Position numbers and translations under genes: made by a program. Below the pieces are notes generated by a model that saw only the letters and a program-made list of their open reading frames with translations, searched no databases and had not been told where the DNA came from. DNA of 28,642 bases from Bigelowiella natans CCMP2755 (Eukaryota > Cercozoa > Chlorarachniophyceae), in contig ADNK01002196.1 in assembly GCA_000320545.1 (NCBI GenBank), positions 1-28,642 on the forward strand, written 5' to 3'. Of the stretch, positions 12,082 through 22,804 are shown piece after piece (within the stretch, counting starts at the first letter, position 1; the number at the start of each line of letters is the position of its first letter).

Positions 12082-12336
12082 ATGGTGGTAACACCGTGGT
12101 TATGATGGTCGCATTGACCACAGAAGAAGACGTGGGCGCATAGTAGTATGCGCAGCCTCAAAATCGTTGCGGTTTCAAGAAAACTTGATGGCCGAAAACA
12201 TGCCTATAGTTTTTGCCCTGCTGTAAATACGGCATTGGTCGCCTCTCGGGGTAGGAATTATCGGTTTTCGCTCGTCTGATCCGACCATCACACGAACCAC
12301 ATCGCCATAACGTTGTTCAGCACGCACACGCTTAAA

Positions 12337-12406
<70 letters not shown>

Positions 12407-12511
12407 TGTGATGTATACATTCCTTCAGGCGGCAGCTTGATCGCGAGCGCTTGTCTCGTCAACTCGATGCAAAATGCGGATGTGGAGAGGGTCCTCAAAA
12501 GGTGCAAATAA
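8542..12511 (+). CDS. EamA/DMT-family transporter with N-terminal targeting sequence
   Basis: A drug/metabolite transporter-type carrier with two EamA halves and about ten helices; substrate unknown. Exons: 8542-8715, 8772-8974, 9112-9269, 9463-9530, 9738-9864, 9994-10065, 10227-10304, 10393-10456, 10652-10694, 11007-11220, 11786-11944, 12429-12511. All phases agree, giving 480 aa. Residues 1-15 (MFAVLLLTLPLGAAG) form a signal peptide, followed by a His/Arg/Ser-rich extension; the first membrane helix comes only at about 167 (RLAILVMTAFWG + SNFAVIRYF across an intron). The second half has GVGLLELMGAAAPSIGDIW, GVITTAIAIVAQTYAF and the hallmark SEPLWAALSAALILGEQLG at about 433-451. The leader would fit plastid or secretory-route targeting, but there is no Phe at the likely cleavage site. 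The start is the Met opening the signal peptide. Residues about 330-360 look wrong in frame (see findings). Confidence 0.9.
9694..9721. repeat. (TCG)n repeat near a splice acceptor
   Basis: A TCG array in the transporter intron 9531-9737 ends 16 bases before the acceptor at 9737. Confidence 0.85.
10118..10187. repeat. (ACGC)n and (TG)n pair in transporter intron
   Basis: An ACGC array is followed by a TG array within the intron 10066-10226. The same ACGC unit occurs in the SM-gene intron at 1048-1083. Confidence 0.9.
10478..10526. repeat. (ATG)n repeat in transporter intron
   Basis: An imperfect ATG/GAT trinucleotide array in the intron 10457-10651, resembling the array at 77-200. Confidence 0.85.
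10780..10832. repeat. (TCC)n repeat in transporter intron
   Basis: A TCC array in the intron 10695-11006. The minus strand reads it as poly-Arg, which explains a long basic ORF there. Confidence 0.9.
11390..11438. repeat. (TC)n followed by a C run
   Basis: A TC array passing into a C11 run, in the intron 11221-11785. The same intron ends in a C21 run at 11755-11775, ten bases before its acceptor. Confidence 0.9.
12051..12080. repeat. (AGC)n repeat in transporter intron
   Basis: Ten AGC units in the last intron of the transporter (11945-12428). Confidence 0.9.
12339..12403. repeat. (CA)n repeat in transporter intron
   Basis: A CA array with one interruption, about 25 bases upstream of the last acceptor of the transporter. 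Confidence 0.95.
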
Positions 12512-14297
12512 CAGAGGATTTCGGTGGAATTTGGACGCCATCACGATCACCACCGTCATCACCGCCGCCGCAACTTCTCATCGTTGCCTTGTACGACAGG
12601 TTTCCTTTCACCGCGAAGGGTGATGACAGAGAAGGGGGGGGGGCAGGTGAAGAGGCCCAGCAAATCGATACCGACCGCTTGGGTTGATCGGTGCTGTACC
12701 GCAATGGCGAAAATAACAGATCCCAAGATAGGAGTAGCAGCTAGAGCATTATAGAAGGGAACACGGTAGTAGTAGTTGTGCCGTAATTCCAGGAGGAGGG
12801 GGAAAGAGGGGGGGGAGGAGGATGCGCAAGGGAAAAGGATACCAGTTGTTAGCAGCAATGGCTAACTTTTGAAACTAAGCGACGAATATACGCATTATAG
12901 CAGCGCAAATTAGGTCGAAGATCGAACGGCATGATAGAATATACTTATTACATTTTACACTACGTGCAAGCTCTTTTAGCGACTTCAACCTCGGTAGAGT
13001 TAGTTGTAGGGCCATCTGCACATCGTTGGGTTGAATTATCAGCTTTTACTATTCGACGTACCGCCGGACCACAAGCTTGCTGTGTGAGGCCATGCATACA
13101 CTAGCTTTCCAAGTACGTCATTGCTAATTTATATAATTTGGGAGTTCGAAAAAATCGACATCCAGGATAGATGTAAAATGCTGCCGTGTGCGAGGTCGCA
13201 GGTGGTCGTATCGCTAAGCATGATGTTTGTCGCATGTTTGTCGCCTATTTGTTGCTTCGGGGGGGCTAGGGGGGCTAGAGGGGCTAGCAGTGATAGCTAG
13301 CTAGAGTGCCAACTAGCTAGCTAGCCAATGCTAGAACGTTAAAACGGCCTTCTCGTAGTCATAGTAACCCAGGACTTATTATAACAGCTAAAGACTCTAC
13401 CTAATCTAGTAATGCGACACGGTGCGCAGCGCTACGCACAGTGCTAGTGCTAGCTAGCTAGCTGGAGTGGATGACATAGCTAGTTGTATGGCTACAAGTA
13501 CTTGCTTGCAAGCTTGCATGATCATTTGCTGCATCTGCCTTGCTGCTCTAGCGCGCTAGCTAGCTTGCATGTACGGGCGCCTGCAGATGTGACATAGAGA
13601 TAGCTGCGCCGCAGTTGCTTGCTGGCTGCTTAGCTGACTAGTTACGTACTTATTGCCGTGCCCTCAAAGCGCACAGCATGCATTTCCATAGCATGCTGCT
13701 AGTCCAACATGCACTGGCCCATGCTAGCAACAACAGGGCTAGATGGCATGGCTGCCGCAGTCTAGCAGTTCTAGAGTTGCTGACTAATAGCTGTACGTTG
13801 ACACTATAAGAAATCTGTAGCTATATAGCTAGCTAGCTAGATAGTGCTGCGGTCTAGCGGTGGCACTTCTTTGCCCATCGCGTCGATTTCCACAGTACAG
13901 TTTCACAGCGCTACGTAAAATACTCAAGCGATCTTGCAACAATACATCGCGCATGCACCTCACTAGATGATATTGCTGTGTCTATTATCTAGCTCCGTAT
14001 TCATACGTCAGAGATGATTAACAAACTAGCAAGCCCCATCCATGTCGTCATCGTATTCATACTAAATTTTGCAATGATGAGACGACTACTACTACATAAT
14101 ATTAGCTACATACGCATACACACATACAAATACATACAATTTCACACTGATATATAATTTCCATCATCCACACTGGGTGAAAGGACAGAGCAAGTCGGTC
14201 ACCATTGCATCGAATAAATAACATTTACAGCGAACTTTATTCCGCTTCTATTTCTGCTGCTGCCTCGGGTCACTAACGACAGCAGTGCCTCCTCCTT
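12512..14297. other. Intergenic region between converging genes, GCTAGC-rich
   Basis: This holds the 3' flanks of the transporter (plus) and PRP39 (minus). From about 13080 to 13990 GCTAGC, TAGCTAGC, CATGCA and AGCT words recur densely. The first 350 bases carry a minus-strand open frame (12559-12858) with one hydrophobic stretch, treated as probably non-coding. I see no exon with convincing borders. Confidence 0.55.
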
Positions 14298-14614
14298 CTA
14301 CTGCTGCGCTTGAGTAGCAGCAGCATATTGTGCTTGCTGTGCTGCCCATGCAGAGGCATCGTACCCATAGCCCGGATAGGCATAACCGTACTGCTGATAG
14401 TAGTCTGATCATGACATCAAAGGGGAGAGAAGATCAGATATATCATCATTGAAAACGAAATTACGCCGGATGATGATTCCCACTACTCTGGCTTCAACAG
14501 CTGCAGCAAGCAGCAGGTAGCAATTTTGATAATATACAGCCAGGACGTATCCTACATTCTTGCCCGCCGCTAAACCAAACATTAGCGCAGCCTCTCCCTC
14601 CTTCCCCCACCTCT

Positions 14615-14666
<52 letters not shown>

Positions 14667-17600
14667 GACAGACAGACAGACCGACAGACAGACGAGGAGG
14701 GGGAGAGGGAGAGCACGCGAGAGAGAGGGTGCGGGAGAGAACCTGCATGACTCGAGTAGGAAGCAGCCGCAGCCGATTGCTGGGCAGTTGCTCCTGCTGC
14801 TGCTGATGCTGCAGCTCCTGTGCTATAAGCTGTTACATCCTGTGCCGTGCTTGCTATCGCTGCTTCCGTGGAAACTTGGCTCTGATCGGCGCCACTCGCC
14901 AGGCCTTCCGTAGACGATACTGCACCGACCTCTTGCTTGATCTGCTGCTGATGGGAAGACGCTATAGTGCTTGCTGTTGACGAGGTTGGAGAATGAACGT
15001 AGCTTGCCTACGGTGCGCAGAGACGGCAAAGCAATGCAACTCAGCGAAGGGAAAAGATCAATTTTGACAGGGATGATCATGGACGATCGGGCGACAACAA
15101 CACTGTCCCCTGCCTAATCCTCGTTTTAACGAAAAATATTTGTGCCCAAAGGAACCGGGATGAAACACGAAGATTAGGGGAGGGGGGGAAATGCAAAATT
15201 GGAACGATAGTCGCTCACTGAAAGGCGTGTTTGTCACAGTGGAGCTTACCAAAGGCCTTTTCTTCTCGAAAGACAAGAGAGGCGTGATAGTTGGGAATCG
15301 TTTCTGAATCGATTGTACGTCCTCCAGGCTCGGCGCATAATCACTTGCGTACTCTAGATAAAAGGAGGCTAGCACTTCCCTGTCCTGGGCCTGAAGCTTC
15401 GAATCTTCCGCTAACGCACGCTCGAAGATAGGCTTGATCTTATCAGTGTAGCTGGAGGATACGGAGTCCTCAAACGTAACGTACGCGAGCCAAAGGTCAG
15501 CACAATCTGTTCGATGCCTGAGGGCCTCTTCATAGATCTCACGTGCCCTGTTCGCATCCTTCTTGATCTTCGCGTAGAACTTGCCGGCGTTGACAGCTAG
15601 GAGAGGGATTTCCTCGAAGTTTGCTCCCTCCAACGCCGCGTCGTAGATCTTGCACGCTTCCTCTACATTTCCCCGTCGCCGCTCAAAGTTGGTTAGGTTT
15701 ACGAGCCCTTGCACGAGACCGGGGGAGACATTCTCTAGAATGTGCTGGTAGATTCCCCGTGCCTGTTCTATATTGCCGTGTCTCTCCTCGAACAGCGCGT
15801 ACTCCAAGAAGCATTCAGGCCTGGAAAATAGAAACGGATGTTGGTGATGATGTGATGTGATGATGATGCTAATGTTGAAATCTCCTAAATTTTGCACCCC
15901 CCAGGATTTCACGTATCCCCCCGCCACCACCCTGATGCTTCATTGTCATCATCTCCCTATTTTTTTGGGTTTCTTCTTCTTGTCTAATCACATACTGGCG
16001 TTTGGTGAAAATGCTCGTGGCCCGATTGTAGATGCTCCTAGCGTCAGCAACACCCGTCTCAAGGCCTTGGCCTTCAACAAACGTGGCGAATCGTATCCAG
16101 AACTCTGGGTAGTTGGCGCACGCAATGAGACAGCGCTCGTAGATCTTCACCGTCATGGGCCTAAATTGCTTGGCATCTTCTCGCACCCGTGCCTCACAGA
16201 AGTCCAGGTAGGAGTGCCAGTTCGATATGTCACTTTCGTTGAGGTCTTTGACGTGGAAATAGGCTCGGGCGATGCGGTTCTCGAAGTAGTCTAGAGTTTC
16301 CTTTTCCAGCTTCGTCTTCAGATACACCTCTTTATGCTCCGCCATAATCTCATTGCGGTACTTCTCGCTCTCTTCCACGCTGCTGGGGTTAAAGTCGCGT
16401 CCTGCCAATTCAGACAGTAGGTCCTTGACCGGGCGTTTGGATGCGAACTCCTCATACTTCTTGTAGTATTCATCTAGCATGGCCAGCGGCGTGCGAAGGA
16501 TGCGCAGGTAAATCCCTGCGGCTCTTTGGTTCTCATCATGGCTAGTTTCGAACTCGATATATTTGTTCCAAAACTGATGTGATTGAAAGTCGGACCCGAT
16601 TACCTTAGCGGCGCGCTCAAATCGCCTAGTTAGTCGGATTCAATAACATGTGGGTGCGCGGGGGGTGGCATAAACAAAACAAGTCAGAAAACAACGCGTT
16701 TCATGCAAAGAACATTATGGCGTACTATAAGAATTTTCAGTTGTGTAGAATTGCTGTTCGGATAACAACGCTCACCACCTTCTAGTTTCTGCTATTAAAT
16801 CATCGTTCTCCGAGTCCATATCGATGGAGCAGTAGTATGTCCACATCTCATGGCAGTGCTCAGCTGCAGCGACGCCTTCTTCGCACACTTGCAGCTGGAG
16901 ATTGGCGTGCCCGTAGCGCTTTTCGAGCTCGGCTAACTTTGTCCAATATCCGTAGCAAAACGGGTATTCTTTTAGCAAAGCGCGAAGACACTCGCTGAGA
17001 GCCTTATAGTCGTCCTGAGTCGATCCATTGGGAATGGAGGTGGAAGGGAGAGAAGGGAAGGGAAATAGAAGGAACCAAAATGCCAATGATTAGTTTTTCG
17101 ACAAGATTAGCATGTATAGGCGGAAGCCGGTACCAGCGGATTGTTACATCCTCCTTCATTCGGCTAAATGACGACGCTATGCTCTTTCCTCCCCCCCCAC
17201 GAAGTTTGTTGACAACACCGAACGGCCATTAGGAGTAGGAATCATGAGGCTGCTGTTGCTGCGGCAATAGTAGTGGCTACGGCTACTGCAGCTATTCTGA
17301 TTTGAATTTGGTAAAGAAACGGGCTACAATAAGTCTGATTGTGTACCTTCTGTTCCAAACGTGAAGCTAGGCTAACCCAGGTGTCAAAATGTTCGGGATT
17401 TTCCTGTACTTCTTTCCACATCTTCTCCTCCTCAGATAGTTCTTTCGGTTTCGGAGGTTCCTCAGCTTTTACAGTGACAGCTGTCACCTCCTCGTTTTCA
17501 GTCTTTACTGCGTCCCTAGAATCCTCAGCAGTTTCTGGTTGAGTTGTGGTATCTTTCGTTGGAGAAGGAGGCGGGGCGGGCGCAGGCGCGGGTGCGGGTT

Positions 17601-18188
17601 CCCGTGGGGGTGCAGGTGTTGATTCTGTGTCCACTTCCATGCTTGATGGCTCGTCACTCTTCATATCGCCCTTTTCTTCGACAGTAAGTTTTTCGTCCAT
17701 CGTTGATGTGGAAGACCCTTTTTTCTTTGAGGTCCTTTTTTCATCGCCACTATCATCTACATCATTAGATTTCCTAGTTCGGCGTCGCTTTCGCCTCTTT
17801 CGTCCTGTGTACATTAAATAAACCATTTTTAATATTTCTATGATCACGACCAGAAGGTACAAGATGAAAGACTAATTTCATTTCGGACTTCCGCTGATAG
17901 TATGTTCCACCAAGTTTTCTCCAGCTTGCTGAATCCTCTCGTAAGAGGCGGCAAATTATTCATGCCGAGTTGAATACTAGCAGCATTTTCTTAAAAAAAC
18001 TCTTTTCTACCTTTATCATTTAGACGCCTAAGCATAATGCTCTCCATTGCCGCCATCTTAAGCTTCATTTCCTGGTACATCTTTAGCATGTCCTGGCTAT
18101 CGTCTTCGTCTTCATCTTCGTCCTCATCCTCGTCGAACCGATTTTCATCGTCCTCCAGCTTCCCCCTTTTTCGAGATCCTCGCCCCAT
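14298..18188 (-). CDS. PRP39: PRP39 pre-mRNA-processing factor (U1 snRNP, HAT repeats)
   Basis: Prp39 is a HAT-repeat scaffold of the U1 snRNP that helps 5' splice-site recognition in the nucleus. Exons on the minus strand: 18188-18011, 17804-17347, 17014-16779, 16625-15996, 15820-15250, 14947-14743, 14404-14298. They total 2385 nt, all in phase, giving 794 aa, somewhat long for the family. Residues 1-60 are acidic (Asp/Glu repeat, DSQDMLKMYQEMKLKM). Residues about 61-180 hold a basic stretch (RKRRKRRRTRK, a likely NLS assembled across intron 1), an Ala-Pro repeat and an acidic linker. Residues about 190-690 hold roughly eleven HAT units: FDTWVSLASRLEQ, CYGYWTKLAELEKRYG, HQFWNKYIEFE, YPEFWIRFATFVEG, PECFLEYALFEERHG, ADLWLAYVTFED. 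The tail is Ala/Gln/Ser-rich and ends with a Tyr/Gly/Gln segment. The start is the first Met, following the intergenic region. Family call firm. Confidence 0.93.
14617..14693. repeat. Compound (TC)n(CA)n(ACAG)n microsatellite
   Basis: A TC array runs directly into CA and then ACAG units, within the last intron of PRP39 (14405-14742). The TC-to-CA junction resembles the array at 24238-24286. Confidence 0.95.
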
Positions 18189-18802
18189 GCTGTAAGTTTA
18201 GAAGGAAGGCCTGCGAGTGAGTGCGCCGCCGCGTGCAACTAAATTGGGTTTTTAGTCACAGAGGAAGAGAGTTCAGATTCCAATGTTGGAACCTGCTATA
18301 TCTTCATCCTGATAAATTGCGATAATGAACCGATTTTTTCATGTCTTCATACTTAAATAATGTATATTTTTATATTTAGCATCTGAGATGTAATTTCCTC
18401 GCTCTTGAAATCCTCTCATTGCGCATCTCGCAGGGGAATCCCAATCGAATTACCGGTGATTGAAGCACAAATAGGAGAAAGCTCCAGTATTCGTAGATTT
18501 GGACCTGTCGCTCTGGAGAATAAATATGTTCCAGATTCGCAGGGAAATTCCTTCAAAATACGATAGGAAGGCTCATTCATACCTAATTTTCCAATGCATT
18601 TCCCCAATTTTTCATTCTAGAAATGCCTGTGATTAAAGGTAAAAATGTCTTCCATTTGTAAGACGGTGTTATAATATTAAGGGAATTTGGGAAGTTGTAT
18701 ACTCCTACAATATTCTTCTCGGCATATCGGCGAATTGTCTCTGTCGGTGAAATACTTAGGACAAGTAATAAAGCGGCCGGCAGCGCACGGACCTCAGGCA
18801 AC
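18189..18802. promoter_or_regulatory. Divergent promoter region between PRP39 and eL8
   Basis: This 614-bp stretch separates the start codons of two housekeeping genes transcribed away from each other, so it should contain both promoters and both 5' UTRs. It is AT-rich with no microsatellite. Two overlapping minus-strand open frames (18416-18607, 18583-18804) match no family I know. I identify no TATA box or other defined promoter element. Confidence 0.45.
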
Positions 18803-19850
18803 ATGGTAGTTCTACGAAGATGTTCAGCAGTTGGGGAGGGTGTTAGATATAAATAGGGCAGAATTAAATGGGGAAGCGTTGTAAAGTTGAGATATAAAAT
18901 GGGCGAATATCATTCACAGATCACAAAGTTTTAGAGATAGTAGCCAGTAGGGAAGAAAACATTCATACATGTGCCAAATTAACGAATATAGAACGAGGAA
19001 TTGCGTTGGTCAAAATGTTACAATATAGCTTGCATCCATAGAAACATTCTTGCTCACACTCATTATTCTCTTGTGTTATTTTCAATTACAGGCGAAAGGA
19101 CGCAGGGTTGCAGCAAACAAAAAAAGCAAGGCGGAGACCAAGCATGCCCACCTCTTCAAGAAGACCCCAAAGGACTTCCGCATCGGTCGCTCTGTGCAAC
19201 CAAAACAGAACCTTAGCCGCTTCGTAAAATGGCCTCGATACATCCGTATCCAGAGGCAAAAGGCTATTCTTAAGCAGAGGCTTCGTGTCCCTCCTGCTGT
19301 CAACCAGTTCACCAACACAATTGACAAAAACCAGGCTATGACTCTCTTTAAACTTCTCGCCAAATACCGCCCTGAGAACAGGAAAGAGAAACAGGAGCGT
19401 TTGAAGGCTATCGCTGAAGAGAAGGTTAAAAATGCTAAGTCGGGCAATAAGGACAAGCCAAAGGTCCTGAAGTACGGTCTAAACCATATCACTAGCCTCG
19501 TTGAGAGCCGAAAGGCTAAACTCGTCGTAATTGCTCACGACGTCGATCCTATCGAGATGGTGATCTGGCTTCCTACCCTCTGCCGTAAGATGAAGGTTCC
19601 TTTCTGCATCGTAAAGGGAAAGGCTCGTCTTGGCGCTCTTTGTCACATGAAGACTTGCACCGCAGTCGCTATTACCGATGTTGAAAAGCAAGATGATCGT
19701 GCCCTTAACCAGTTTGTTGCTTCCGTTGCACCTATGTATGAAGAAGCTCCACGCGCATGGGGTGCTGTTGGTTTCGGTATCAAGTCTCGCCACAAGATCC
19801 GTGCTCGCCAAAGGGAATTGGAGAAGGAAAAGGCCAAGAGATTTGGTTAA
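18803..19850 (+). CDS. RPL7A: 60S ribosomal protein eL8 (L7a)
   Basis: A large-subunit protein of cytosolic ribosomes with an L7Ae-type RNA-binding domain. The main exon 19092-19850 encodes 252 residues and a TAA stop. It carries the family's block FVKWPRYIRIQRQKAIL, then RVPPAVNQF, the L7Ae core VIAHDVDPIEMVIWLPTLCR, GKARLGALCHMKTC and a basic C-terminus. It starts in phase 0 after a TTACAG acceptor at AKGRRVAANKK, lacking only the initiator Met. The best source is ATG at 18803-18805 followed at once by a GT donor, giving a 286-bp intron and a protein of about 253 aa, close to the usual 255-270. This exon 1 is inferred; other upstream ATG exons are possible. The gene is head to head with PRP39. 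Identity is certain, the start is moderate. Confidence 0.95.
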
Positions 19851-22804
19851 CTTTCTTAGGATGATAATACGGATTCGTGATGGAAAATTTTTGACGACTT
19901 CACATGATAGGCTAAGGAATTATGAATCTTTGAATTTATTAAGGAGACTCCGTCGTTGCAGCGACGTTTGGTGATAATAGTACGCATGTGTGCAGTGCAA
20001 TTTTACATCAACATCTGTTATCTCAATTGATGATGAAACACCAATCGAGTAGTACAGCATGCACAATCAAATAGCCAACATTTCTGCGCCATTAGTATGC
20101 AGCGCGGGCAGAGACGAAGCCGTAAGGGCTCATAAAAAATGCGGTGCTTCACATTAATGTTATCTATCCGGCTCTACTAGTCTAGTAGCTAGTAACTGTG
20201 TGAGACGGATGTAATGAAAGCATTTAAAAATTTTCAATTGTCATCCTAATGTAGCTGTGCAATGCAGCGGCTACAGCGCCTAAATTGTATCTGTTTGTTT
20301 CCTTTGTCACATGTTGCATGCTAGCATGCTTATTGCATGAAAATGCATTGCATGCGATTTGATCTGTGATCTGTCGATCATGCTAGCATGTCGTGCTTCA
20401 TTGTTTGCGCGTTTGCGCGCAGCACCGCGAGTTCTTTTTTCTGCAATTGAGAGGCGTTTTGTTTTGTCGTTGCGGTCGACACATCGACGACATGCATGGC
20501 CGTCATGCAGTTGTTTGTTGAAGCTGAGTCTTTCTAGCTTTGAGGTCCGCATTTCCTGCATTTCAAAAGATGGCTAGATGGTCCTCATCTTGCAGCATGT
20601 CACATGCGTTGCATGTCGCTTCTGTTTGTGTGCATTGTCCTCTGGACATCGTGAAGGTCCCAAGGTTGCGCCAAGATCACAAATGGCTCGCATCCATGAT
20701 GGCGGTAGCTAGCAACCATGCTAGTGGATGCACAACACATGCACGCAGTAATTTTTTCACACACAAAGTTGACACGCACGCTGACTGGTGCGTGGGGTGG
20801 ACGGGCGGGTGTGGTTCGTGAGAACGTGAACCTGGACAACGCACAGATGCACAACAAATGCCTGTGCACATCGCACACACATGTTGTGTTGCACATGTCC
20901 ATCGTTGTCTGGCCATCACGCACTGAATCGTGCAATGCACCTTGAGATGGTGCCTCCTGCGATGACCTGCACGCTTGCTAGCTTGTGATGCATGTGATCG
21001 ATGCATGCAACACGTGCTTTGTCCACAGTCGTGCAGTCATGCATCGCATGCAGTGTCGATCTTCAGTTTGCTGCACATTCAACTGCACGAGGATTCATCT
21101 CACGTGCTGGCATCGCATGGCAAATTGCCCCAAATCCAATTGGCACAAGCTGACGCAAGTCAGCATGTTCCAACGGGCACGCCAGTGTGATCGATGAATT
21201 GATCGCAGTGGCATGCACGTTGTCCGCAATGCCAGAATGGCACACATTTGTTTGCCAACAGTCGCCACTTTTTTGATGCAAACGTCAAAGCCAACAGCTG
21301 CCCGATGCTTGTCTTGCTGACACCACTTTGACGCAATGGACATGCGCACGTGTCCGTGGTTGATGAGACATCATTGAATCATTTTGACATCACGTTCTCC
21401 ATGAACGTGCAGTGTCAACACGTTTTTGGTCGCTCGGTGGGTCTGGACACTGGCAGGTGGTCGGGATCAAAACGTCAAAACACTCTGATGTTGTTGTTCT
21501 CCAATGTCAGCCTTTGGGCTTCGTGAAATCCGAACAATTTGCACAATGATCCTCAGTGTTTCCCACATCTCCAGTGGAGTTGAAAAACACACCCCTCCTA
21601 GCCTCCCTTTCCAGAGCCCTTTGACCCCTTGCCAGCTTGGCCGTGATGCGCCTTGCGAGGAAAGCGCAGGAAGCAGAAATCGAGGCCCCATCGTGGTGCG
21701 ACAACGATCATGCCATCATCTAGTCATCTAGTCATCCCCGTGGCGGATGGCAAAATCAAATTGGCGACGCACGTGTGCCACACTGACTGCCCATCACTGA
21801 TTCAGCTAGGTGACTTTTGTTGTCATGCAAAGTTGTGCATGAGTTTTCCTTGTCTCCCATCTCACGCTAGCACGCCATCATGGAGTGGAACAGTGGAACA
21901 TCTAGCAACAGGAGTGACAGGAGCGACACAAATCTGCGAACAAGTGTTGTGCCTGAGCTCGAGGGAAAGCATGCTCTGAGGGTGCCTTGGGTGAATCAGT
22001 GGTGAAGAAAGAGAGAAAAAATTGTTTCTGTTGGCTGCAGGGATCATGGGACACGTTGGCACGCTGACGAATGAATGAATGAACAATGAACAATGATGAC
22101 AAACTACATTTCCAAAGTGTTGCACCAAGACACTTGCAGTGTGCGAACTGGCGCAGTGCCTTGAACTGACTTCAGTGAGGTCCAACTGGTGAAACCAGAA
22201 GGAATCAAGAATGGCATTCTGGCCATCGAGGAGTATGGAGATCTCCTTTCAGGACTGAGAGATCTTCTTCTAGGACTAGGGGGATCTTCTTCTCCGATCC
22301 CTCGTTCCATGCCGGTCACGATCCCTGGCATCGTCAAGCCTGAGTTGATTCATCCGCAAATGACTCACCCCGGTCGACTCGCCATCACAAGCGACGATTT
22401 CTTGGTGACGACTACGGATGAAGAAGGATTCTCTCACGAAACGAGAGGGGAAACATGCAACTTTTTTGGGTCGTTACAAAGAGAAGAAGATGGTCGCCAC
22501 CGTTGCCCAAATCGACACCGGTAACAGCCAACAACATCTGAAAATGAAGTTCGACATGTTCGAGTCGTAGGGTGTGTTTTAGATAAATATTACAGGGTAT
22601 TTTGACGGTGCGTCAACATATATTTCTGAAAATGTTAATTTCGGCCCGTTTTGCGTGTTGCCAGTATCTTTGCGAAGATTCAGATCTTTGCTCTAGTCTA
22701 CCCTGCCCTGCCCCCACGTGCCCCTTCATCCTTGTGACATACGACCAAAATCTAAGGGTCTGCGTCAAAATAGCTGGGCTTTAGTAGGCACCCACCCCTG
22801 CAGA
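19851..22804. other. Long intergenic region, TGCATG-rich
   Basis: Nearly 3 kb lie between eL8 and the Sfi1-like gene. From about 20290 to 21380 the sequence is dense in CATGCA/TGCATG and GCTAGC-type self-complementary words. Short tandem repeats occur: TCATCTAG-like units at about 21715-21738 and GAAT/AACAATG units at about 22068-22097. From 22180 to 22570 two overlapping open frames look more protein-like than the rest. No exon with both borders, RNA gene or mobile-element protein was recognised. Confidence 0.5.
22418..22570 (+). CDS. Possible 50-aa open frame, unknown
   Basis: ATG to TAG, 50 codons, Lys-rich and non-repetitive (segments MKKDSLTKREGK, HATFLGRYKEKK, QIDTGNSQQHLKMKF). It overlaps another open frame (22189-22524) in a different register. 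It lies about 230 bases before the first exon of the Sfi1-like gene and could be an unrelated small gene, a relic or chance. No family recognised. Confidence 0.15.
   Translation: MKKDSLTKREGKHATFLGRYKEKKMVATVAQIDTGNSQQHLKMKFDMFES

Noticed and set aside
19851-22180. Transposon or retroelement remnant
   Set aside because: No reverse transcriptase, integrase, transposase, terminal repeats or target-site duplication could be seen.
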